From JAUXFK01 sp034189035 (GTDB lineage Bacteria > Desulfobacterota > UBA8473): a DNA stretch of 11,503 nucleotides. Under the pieces are notes generated by a model that did no database searches, was not told the origin of the DNA, and saw nothing but the letters and a program-made list of their open reading frames with translations. Where the stretch lies: assembly GCA_034189035.1 (NCBI GenBank), contig JAXHVA010000121.1:1-11503 (forward strand), read 5' to 3'. The number at the start of each line of letters is the position of its first letter. Position 1 is the stretch's first letter. Shown in pieces: positions 6,682 to 11,503 of this stretch. The position numbers and the translations under genes are program-made.

Positions 6682-7848
6682 ATGGATGAATTTAGAAGAA
6701 TTAAGAGATTACCTCCGTACATCTTTAAAATAGTCGATGATTTGAAGTTAGAGGCGAGGAGAAAGAATGAGGATATCATTGATTTAGGGATGGGAAATCC
6801 TGATCAGGGAACGCCAAAACCGATTATAGACAAACTGATTGAAGCTATTTCCAATCCAAAGAACCACCGATATTCAGCTTCCAAAGGGATATACAAATTG
6901 AGGTTGGCTATCACCGACTGGTATAGGAGCAGATATAATATCGAATTAGACCCAGATACTGAAGCAATCGTGACAATAGGGGCAAAAGAGGGCGTTTCAC
7001 ATATGGTACTTGCTACAGTCGGACCAGGAGATGTAGTCTTTGTTCCAAACCCCACATATCCTATTCATGCTTATTCAGTGGTGATAGCTGGTGGTGACCT
7101 TCGGAGTATACCCCTTAGCAAAGAAAGGGATTTTTTTGAAGATTTGCTCGTCGCCACAAAACAGACGTGGCCCCAACCCAAAATGCTGATTATCTCTTTT
7201 CCCCACAACCCAACAACCGAAGTTGTAAATCTAGACTTCTTTAAAAAAATAGTAGAATTTGCCAAAGATCACGATATTATGGTTATTCATGACTTAGCCT
7301 ATGCTGATGTTGTCTTTGATGGATATAAGGCCCCGAGTTTCTTGGAGATACCCGGGGCCAAAGACCTCGGCGTTGAATTCTTTTCTCTTTCAAAGAGTTA
7401 CAATATGCCGGGGTGGCGTGTGGGGTTTGCTGTAGGCAATAAAAAAATGATCGGTGCCTTGGCCAGGATCAAGAGCTATCTTGACTATGGCATATTTCAA
7501 CCTATCCAGATTGCTTCGATTATTGCGATGAATGATTGCAATGATTTCGTTTTGCAAATAAACGAAATGTACAAAAATCGAAGGGATGTTTTGGTGGATG
7601 GTCTTTGCAGAATTGGGTGGAACATAGAGAAACCGAAAGCCACAATGTTTGTGTGGGCCAAGATTCCTGAAAGCTATAGAGATATGAGGTCACTGGGATT
7701 TTCAAAACTCTTGCTAAAGGAGGGGAAAGTTGCAGTGTCTCCTGGAGTGGGTTTCGGAGAATATGGAGATGACCATATTCGGTTTGCATTGGTAGAAAAC
7801 GAGCACAGGATCAGACAGGCGATAAGAGGGATAAAAAATATTATTTGA
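6682..7848 (+). CDS. alaC: PLP-dependent class I/II aminotransferase, AlaC-like
   Basis: A full-length, 388-residue fold-type I aminotransferase. The N-terminus (FRRIKRLPPYIFKIVDDLK, then DIIDLGMGNPD at 31-41) is typical of the AlaC/YfdZ group, which transfers the amino group between alanine and glutamate. Related members act on LL-diaminopimelate or other amino acids. Cofactor residues are present: the Schiff-base lysine K238 in SLSKSYNMPGWR, N176 in NPTT, D204 and Y207 in HDLAYAD, and R246. The carboxylate-binding arginine is R367 in HIRFAL. It is cytosolic. The start has AGGA seven bases upstream. It appears to be a single-gene unit with its own promoter, flanked by two matching palindromes. 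It would feed 2-oxo acids into central metabolism or make alanine. Aminotransferase class is secure; exact substrate is not. Confidence 0.88.
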   Translation: MDEFRRIKRLPPYIFKIVDDLKLEARRKNEDIIDLGMGNPDQGTPKPIIDKLIEAISNPKNHRYSASKGIYKLRLAITDWYRSRYNIELDPDTEAIVTIGAKEGVSHMVLATVGPGDVVFVPNPTYPIHAYSVVIAGGDLRSIPLSKERDFFEDLLVATKQTWPQPKMLIISFPHNPTTEVVNLDFFKKIVEFAKDHDIMVIHDLAYADVVFDGYKAPSFLEIPGAKDLGVEFFSLSKSYNMPGWRVGFAVGNKKMIGALARIKSYLDYGIFQPIQIASIIAMNDCNDFVLQINEMYKNRRDVLVDGLCRIGWNIEKPKATMFVWAKIPESYRDMRSLGFSKLLLKEGKVAVSPGVGFGEYGDDHIRFALVENEHRIRQAIRGIKNII

Positions 7849-7858
7849 ACCTTTAAAA

Positions 7859-7928
7859 TAACTCAAAAATACTCGTAAAAGACTACTTATATCTTTGTTT
7901 GGCTAAACTGTTACTAAGAAATGAGTTA
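7859..7928. terminator. Possible bidirectional terminator between convergent genes
   Basis: TAACTCA (7859-7865) pairs with TGAGTTA (7922-7928), flanked by A-runs on the left and TTTT on the right. It sits in the 112-base gap between the convergent aminotransferase and dehydrogenase genes. The 56-base loop and AT-rich 7-bp stem make it weak; position is the main argument. Confidence 0.22.
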
Positions 7929-7960
7929 ATTTTCTCCCAGCGTAAAAGGAGACGAAGGAT

Positions 7961-8983
7961 TTATTTGTTCGGTTCGATGATGACCTTGATCGATTCTGTT
8001 GGTTTGGAAACAAGTTGAAACCCCAGACCAGTCTCTTTCAAACTCAATCGATGGGTAATCATCTCATTAACCAATACTCGACGAGAACGGATCAACTCGA
8101 GTGCTTTCGCTGAGTCGATGGGAGGTGCAGCATAGGCGCTGGTGAGAGTTATCTCATTACGCCAGAAGAGCTCATTTACCGGCAAAGGGATCGTAACGTT
8201 TTCCCTGGTAGCTGCAAATACAAGGACCGTTCCACCACGCTCCACAGATTGCAATGCCTGTGTCAGCCATGCCCCTCGGCATAACATTACCTGATCAGCC
8301 AGCCTACCATTATTAACCTCTCGTACACGAGCAGGCACATCGTCATCGGAAGAGATTACAGTATCGGCACCAAACTGCTGAGCTGCTTCCAGACGATAGG
8401 GGATGGTATCCATTGCGATTACACGACCTGCCCCAAGGGTTCGAGCTAGTGCGATGTGGAGCAGGCCAGTCATACCACTCCCCACAACGAATATGCTTTG
8501 GCCAGGCTGTATACGTGCTAGCCTTTGCCCACGCACCACGCAGGCCAAAGGCTCGGTAAAAGCACCCTCCTCAAAAGACACCTCATCAGGCAGAAGAAAT
8601 ACTCCACGGTCCACGTTGATAGAGGGCACACGTATATATTCACTAAAACCACCAGGATAGAAGTTAGTCTGGCGCAGAGTGTCACAAACACTATGGTGGC
8701 CATTGAGGCAATAATGGCAGGTATTGCACGGGACGTGATGGGCTACAGTCACACGGTCGCCTGTTTTGTATTTCTGTACCCCTTTTCCAATAGAGACAAC
8801 TTCGCCAGCAACTTCGTGCCCAAGAACCAAGGGGGCCTTATGGATTCGATACCACTCCATAACATCGCTGCCGCAGATACCACTCGCCTGAACACGAATC
8901 AAGATCTCTCCTGGGCCGATCTCAGGGGTCGGTACTTCTTCGACCCTGACATCATTATTATTGTACCACATTGCAACACGCAT
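7961..8983 (-). CDS. Zinc-dependent medium-chain alcohol/polyol dehydrogenase
   Basis: The 340-residue protein is a complete zinc-dependent medium-chain dehydrogenase of the threonine/sorbitol-dehydrogenase type, oxidising a secondary alcohol or polyol with a nicotinamide cofactor. Catalytic zinc ligands are C37 (GICGSD), H56 and E57 (GHEVAGE), with E144 nearby (FTEPLAC). Four structural-zinc cysteines are present: C86, C89, C92, C100. The Rossmann motif is GSGMTG (168-173), and D192 at the end of strand two points to NAD rather than NADP. The substrate cannot be assigned. The gene lies 49 bases downstream of the LsrF-like aldolase, so the two are probably co-transcribed. Parts of it reach about 60% GC (37/60 at 8221-8280, 36/60 at 8521-8580), well above most neighbours, which hints at horizontal acquisition. 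A weak GAGAAG precedes the ATG. Confidence 0.9.
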   Translation of the reverse strand: MRVAMWYNNNDVRVEEVPTPEIGPGEILIRVQASGICGSDVMEWYRIHKAPLVLGHEVAGEVVSIGKGVQKYKTGDRVTVAHHVPCNTCHYCLNGHHSVCDTLRQTNFYPGGFSEYIRVPSINVDRGVFLLPDEVSFEEGAFTEPLACVVRGQRLARIQPGQSIFVVGSGMTGLLHIALARTLGAGRVIAMDTIPYRLEAAQQFGADTVISSDDDVPARVREVNNGRLADQVMLCRGAWLTQALQSVERGGTVLVFAATRENVTIPLPVNELFWRNEITLTSAYAAPPIDSAKALELIRSRRVLVNEMITHRLSLKETGLGFQLVSKPTESIKVIIEPNK

Positions 8984-9032
8984 AATATCTTCTCATAAGA
9001 GGGTTAATCTGTAAGAGCAAACAAAACTTACA

Positions 9033-9830
9033 TTATTTGGCCGTTTCATCCTTAACGGTCTTGAATACGTCACAAGCGTCCTCAATACTGGCTTTTTCAT
9101 GGATGATGGAGCGCAAGGCCTTTATCATTGCTACAGGGTACTCGTGTTGCCAGGTGTTCCTTCCGAGGTTTACTCCGATAGCCCCTTTTTCGATTCCATC
9201 GTGAACAAACTCGAACACCTCTCTTTCTGAATTTACCTTAGGTCCGCCGGCCATGACGACAGGAACCGGGCAACCATTCGTAACCTTTTCAAATCCTTCA
9301 CACCAGTAAGTTTTAACAACATGGGCGCCTAATTCAGCAGCTATTCGACAGCAAAGGGCAAGATAGCGGGCATCTCTTTTCTCTAACTCTTTTCCAACGG
9401 CAGTAACGGCCATTACTGGAATATCGTATTCATTCGCTTGATCTACAAGCTTTGCCAGATTCAGCAGCGATTCATGTTCATAATCGCTTCCTACAAAGAT
9501 AGAAATGCCAACAGCATCTACATTGAGTCGGACAGCATCTTTCATAGAGGTCGTTATCCCTTCATTGGCCAGATCTTTCCCGACCATACTGGTGCCTCCA
9601 GAGACTCTGAGAATGATCGGTTTTGCATTTGTAGGGTCTATCGATGAACGCAACACACCCCTGGTTACAAATAGAGCATCACAATAAGGGAGGAGAGGCT
9701 TAATCGTTTCTGCTGGCTTTTCTAATTTTCGAGTTGGCCCTTGAAAATATCCATGGTCTATTGGCAAAAATAAACAGCGGCCGTTCGGTTGGATAAGTCG
9801 TGAAATTCGATTTTTTAGTCCCCAGTCCAT
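9033..9830 (-). CDS. LsrF-like class I aldolase/thiolase (DhnA family)
   Basis: The 265-residue protein closely follows E. coli LsrF, the 3-hydroxy-5-phosphonooxypentane-2,4-dione thiolase of AI-2 breakdown: MDWGLKNRISRL, then IDHGYFQGPT (24-33), TRGVLRS (56-62), GSDYEH (114-119), MAVTAVGK (140-147) and a GRN phosphate loop (223-225). K173 in VVKTYW is the expected Schiff-base lysine of this TIM-barrel class. An upstream in-frame ATG would add 23 residues, but AAGGAGG at 9839-9845 lies eight bases before the ATG at 9830, and the protein then begins like LsrF, so I chose 9830. No lsr transporter, kinase or repressor is nearby, so AI-2 processing is unlikely to be its full role here. The partner dehydrogenase downstream suggests a ketose or sugar-phosphate step. 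Related DhnA-family enzymes include archaeal-type fructose-bisphosphate aldolase and the hept-6-ulosonate synthase of aromatic synthesis. Confidence 0.87.
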   Translation of the reverse strand: MDWGLKNRISRLIQPNGRCLFLPIDHGYFQGPTRKLEKPAETIKPLLPYCDALFVTRGVLRSSIDPTNAKPIILRVSGGTSMVGKDLANEGITTSMKDAVRLNVDAVGISIFVGSDYEHESLLNLAKLVDQANEYDIPVMAVTAVGKELEKRDARYLALCCRIAAELGAHVVKTYWCEGFEKVTNGCPVPVVMAGGPKVNSEREVFEFVHDGIEKGAIGVNLGRNTWQHEYPVAMIKALRSIIHEKASIEDACDVFKTVKDETAK

Positions 9831-9837
9831 TATATAT

Positions 9838-9846
9838 ACCTCCTTT
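9838..9846 (-). promoter_or_regulatory. Strong Shine-Dalgarno that decides the aldolase start
   Basis: On the minus strand this reads AAAGGAGGT, eight bases before the ATG at 9830. It lies inside the longer upstream-extended reading frame, so it argues for the shorter protein. Confidence 0.75.
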
Positions 9847-9927
9847 AATTGTATAAGTATAATTGCAAAAGTCCTGAAAGGGTTCTCTAAGCGTTTCAAT
9901 TTTTTTATCTATCTAAGCTCACTCACC

Positions 9928-10013
9928 GGACCTTATTTAACTATATTCCGCTGGCTAATGTCATTTATAAATGGCCCGCCCAATCTCTGGATGGTGACTC
10001 GCTAAGAAGGTCC
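9928..10013 (-). other. Possible structured 5' leader of the aldolase gene
   Basis: GGACCTT (9928-9934) pairs with AAGGTCC (10007-10013), closing a 72-base loop that contains a perfect palindrome, CATTTATAAATG (9962-9973). It lies in the 373-base gap between aldolase and lpxC, downstream of a promoter candidate, so it would be in the untranslated leader. A 7-bp pairing is not rare in a gap of this size, and I recognise no known riboswitch here. Confidence 0.22.
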
Positions 10014-10065
10014 CTAAAGAAAATCATCTTGTTGCAAATTATTGCTTCTATTTCTATTTATTTTT

Positions 10066-10121
10066 TTCACATACAAGACATCTCTATCATTGTCTGATTT
10101 CAGTGTCAAGTGATATGTGAA
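10066..10121. repeat. 8-bp inverted repeat flanking the aldolase promoter candidate
   Basis: TTCACATA (10066-10073) is the exact reverse complement of TATGTGAA (10114-10121), with 40 bases between. One arm covers the predicted start and the other lies just beyond the -35. The TGTGA at 10116-10120 also resembles half of a CRP-type site, with only TCA matching in the other half. Confidence 0.35.
10081..10109 (-). promoter_or_regulatory. Promoter candidate for the aldolase/dehydrogenase operon
   Basis: On the minus strand a perfect TTGACA (10109-10104) is followed after 17 bases by TAGAGA (10086-10081, 3/6 to TATAAT). A start near 10074 would leave a leader of roughly 245 bases before the aldolase. 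The poor -10 could mean activator dependence. Inverted-repeat arms flank it. Confidence 0.33.
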
Positions 10122-10142
10122 GCATCTCAATCTATTGTTTTG

Positions 10143-10197
10143 AAAAAAGACCCATTTAAGGAAGGAAACACGCTAATAATATCGAAGTGATAAATGG
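10143..10197 (-). terminator. Probable intrinsic terminator of lpxC
   Basis: On the minus strand, CCATTTA (10197-10191) pairs with TAAATGG (10158-10152), followed three bases later by six Ts (10148-10143). It starts seven bases after the end of lpxC, the expected place. The 32-base loop and AT-rich stem lower confidence. Confidence 0.42.
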
Positions 10198-10203
10198 AAG
10201 GAG

Positions 10204-11118
10204 TTAAACAGGCTGATCGCTTAATATTCCAAAAGAAGGAATATTATATTTTTTAAATTCCTCATCAAAACTCTCTATAACCCCCCAATTATTCTGATTC
10301 GAAAAGACCTTTTCCGTCAACTCGTGATTCAGTTGATGTCCGGATTTATAAGCGATTAAATGGCCGATAACTGGGGCTCCAAGCAGACTCAAATCGCCAA
10401 TGGAGTCAAGTATCTTGTGGCGAACAAATTCATCTGGGAATCTCAGTCCGCTTTCGTTCATAACATTGGAATCTCCAAGGATTACAACATTGTCCAGCGA
10501 ACCCCCCTTTGCCAGGCCACTGTCCCATAACGCATCTATATCCTTAAAAAAACCAAAGGTTCTTGCCCTGCAAATCTCTTTTTCAAAAGTCCCATTTGAG
10601 AATTGCATTCCATATGACTGATTCGTTATCAAAGGATGATTATAATCAACCGAGCAAGTTATTTTTAGACCTTTGTAAGGGGTAAGGGTAGCTTTTTTAT
10701 CTCCATTTATAACACTAATCGGTCTTTTTATTACAAAGAATTTTTTAGACTTATTTTGAATTTCAATTCCAGCACTTCTTAAAAGATAGACAAAAGGAGA
10801 AGCACTGCCGTCCATTATGGGGATCTCTGAGGAATCTACCTCAATAATTGCGTTATCAATTCCAAGCCCCATAAAGGCTGCCATCAAATGCTCTACAGTC
10901 CATATCTTAACACCATTGCTACCGAGTGTTGTAGCGAATTGTGTGTCGATGACATTTGAAAAATCGGCTTTGATCTTCACTGGTCTTTCAAGATCTGTTC
11001 GGATGAAGACGATTCCACTGTCGACTGGGGCAGATCGAATTGTAACGTTTACCTTTTCCCCCAAATGGAGTCCTATACCCATAAAGCGAATAGGCCTTTT
11101 AATCGTTCTTTGATACAT
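10204..11118 (-). CDS. lpxC: UDP-3-O-acyl-N-acetylglucosamine deacetylase, LpxC
   Basis: A 304-residue, full-length LpxC, the zinc amidase that commits UDP-acyl-GlcNAc to lipid A synthesis in the cytoplasm. Zinc ligands are H77 (TVEHLMAA), H234 and D238 (VRHKILDSIGDL). The catalytic base is E76, and H261 in GHQLNHE is the second catalytic histidine. Other family marks are GIGLHLG near the N-terminus and IPIMDGSA (99-106). Its presence shows the host makes lipopolysaccharide. The ATG at 11118 has AGAGGA (11132-11127) eight bases upstream. It has no close neighbour on its strand: a 373-base gap follows it, and its own promoter lies upstream. The promoter candidate is of the sigma-54 type, unusual for an essential envelope gene. 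No residues are missing, so it is probably the functional housekeeping copy. Confidence 0.96.
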   Translation of the reverse strand: MYQRTIKRPIRFMGIGLHLGEKVNVTIRSAPVDSGIVFIRTDLERPVKIKADFSNVIDTQFATTLGSNGVKIWTVEHLMAAFMGLGIDNAIIEVDSSEIPIMDGSASPFVYLLRSAGIEIQNKSKKFFVIKRPISVINGDKKATLTPYKGLKITCSVDYNHPLITNQSYGMQFSNGTFEKEICRARTFGFFKDIDALWDSGLAKGGSLDNVVILGDSNVMNESGLRFPDEFVRHKILDSIGDLSLLGAPVIGHLIAYKSGHQLNHELTEKVFSNQNNWGVIESFDEEFKKYNIPSFGILSDQPV

Positions 11119-11163
11119 AGTTAATATCCTCTAGTATATTTTGTAACGTTAAGTGTCAAGATT

Positions 11164-11180
11164 AGCAATTTATGTACCAA
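11164..11180 (-). promoter_or_regulatory. Sigma-54 (-24/-12) promoter candidate for lpxC
   Basis: The minus strand reads TTGGTACATAAATTGCT from 11180 to 11164. It matches TGGCAC-N5-TTGC with a single change (C to T) and has the required GG-N10-GC spacing. A start about 12 bases after the GC, near 11153, gives a leader of about 35 bases that holds the AGAGGA ribosome-binding site. A second, sigma-70-like pair lies at 11133-11159 (TTGACA and TATACT), but its 15-base spacer is short and its start would fall inside the Shine-Dalgarno. Confidence 0.45.
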
Positions 11181-11277
11181 ATTATATTAATATCGTTTTT
11201 TTGGCAACAATGATAAAATTAACTTAATAATAACAAACGGATAGGCAGTAAAAAAGAATACATGCGCAAGAGAAAAA

Positions 11278-11379
11278 AGCCCTGGTGAATTTTCTTAATA
11301 AACATCGCTGTATACTATAGAACACAGGTTTATTAAAAGTGATGTTTTTTTGCAACAGTATTGATCTTTTTTAAGGGCT
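11278..11379. other. Nested inverted repeats with mutually exclusive stems (attenuator-like)
   Basis: The outer arms AGCCCT (11278-11283) and AGGGCT (11374-11379) enclose two competing plus-strand hairpins. Stem A is TTAATAAAC (11295-11303) with GTTTATTAA (11328-11336), extended by CTGT/ACAG after a bulge. Stem B is AAACATCGCT (11300-11309) with AGTGATGTTT (11338-11347), 10 pairs with one G-U, running directly into seven Ts (11345-11351) like an intrinsic terminator. A and B share bases 11300-11303 so cannot both form fully. On the minus strand the G-U becomes an A-C mismatch, which favours a plus-strand RNA. The outer pair could alternatively end a minus-strand transcript at the A-run 11273-11278. 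Confidence 0.35.
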
Positions 11380-11397
11380 CCTCTCAATTCTGTCCGG

Positions 11398-11503
11398 TTA
11401 GCTGAAATCTATGATTAACTGACTGTTAATATTGCCATTATTAATGTTTTTCGGAGGTGGCTTAAATAACTCCTCCAAGGAAGATCTTCTAAAAAGGTTA
11501 AGT
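11398..11503. other. Ambiguous partial reading frame at the right edge
   Basis: Two overlapping possibilities run off the window. On the plus strand, an ATG at 11444 (or TTG at 11432) opens a frame starting MFFGGGLNNSSKEDLLKRLS to the edge; it has no clear Shine-Dalgarno. It would be divergent from lpxC and lie downstream of the attenuator-like structure. On the minus strand, 34 codons enter from the edge and end IIDFS at TAA 11400-11398, which could be a gene tail followed by a terminator. The visible part is too short to choose or to name a family. Confidence 0.25.

Noticed and set aside
8525..8998. Long open frame of 157 codons on the plus strand, antisense to the dehydrogenase
   Set aside because: It lies wholly against a gene with complete zinc and cofactor motifs, begins without a ribosome-binding site, and encodes no recognisable domain. 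The local higher GC makes long antisense frames more likely.
9831..9899. 23-residue N-terminal extension of the aldolase from the ATG at 9899
   Set aside because: A strong AAGGAGG lies inside it, directly before the ATG at 9830, and the shorter protein begins where LsrF homology starts (MDWGLKNRISRL).
10116..10131. CRP-like site (TGTGA-N6-TCA) upstream of the aldolase
   Set aside because: The left half is exact but the right half matches only three of five bases, so it cannot be claimed as a real cAMP-receptor site, despite the adenylate cyclase in the window.
11133..11159. TTGACA and TATACT as a sigma-70 promoter for lpxC
   Set aside because: The spacer is only 15 bases and the predicted start near 11126 would cut into the AGAGGA ribosome-binding site at 11127-11132. 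It is kept only as a weak alternative to the -24/-12 site.

Overview
The window looks like a chromosomal stretch from a low-GC, Gram-negative bacterium. It encodes LpxC, the committed enzyme of lipid A synthesis, and two lipoproteins with classical lipoboxes. The gene families (a class III adenylate cyclase joined to a type II secretion/MshE-type N-terminal domain, an AlaC-type aminotransferase, an NDP-forming acyl-CoA synthetase subunit, and an LsrF-like aldolase) and a probable sigma-54 promoter would fit an anaerobic deltaproteobacterial (Desulfobacterota-like) genome. That placement is inference, because no ribosomal marker is present. Eight full protein genes are supported. I see no tRNA, rRNA, CRISPR array or transposase gene.

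Layout. Positions 1-560 hold a possible gene tail at the extreme left edge, then a very AT-rich spacer. Positions 561-4307 are a tight plus-strand operon: a membrane adenylate cyclase with an MshEN-like cytoplasmic domain, a LysM/NodB polysaccharide deacetylase lipoprotein (20-base overlap), and a LysM/TPR lipoprotein (ATGA overlap). Positions 4478-7848 hold three more plus-strand genes with gaps between them: an acyl-CoA synthetase alpha-type protein, a 139-residue orphan that may be a degenerate nuclease fold, and an AlaC-like aminotransferase. A promoter flanked by two matching palindromes precedes the aminotransferase. Positions 7961-9830 on the minus strand hold an LsrF-like aldolase followed by a zinc-dependent alcohol dehydrogenase. 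This pair is visibly GC-richer than its surroundings. Positions 10204-11118 on the minus strand encode LpxC, with a good -24/-12 promoter candidate upstream. The right edge (11270-11503) contains a possible attenuator-like RNA structure and an ambiguous partial reading frame.

How the parts may work together. The first operon reads as a signalling-to-envelope module: a cyclase that may sense c-di-GMP inside and a ligand outside, co-translated with two LysM lipoproteins that would sit in the periplasm or at the outer membrane, one of them a deacetylase. The aminotransferase and the CoA-ligase subunit would suit amino-acid or 2-oxo-acid metabolism. The aldolase/dehydrogenase pair looks like a small carbohydrate or ketose pathway, but its substrate cannot be read from the sequence. 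The most distinctive observations are the cyclase domain combination and operon, the paired GTAT-N2-ATAC sites, the sigma-54-type promoter of lpxC, and the degenerate nuclease-like small protein.
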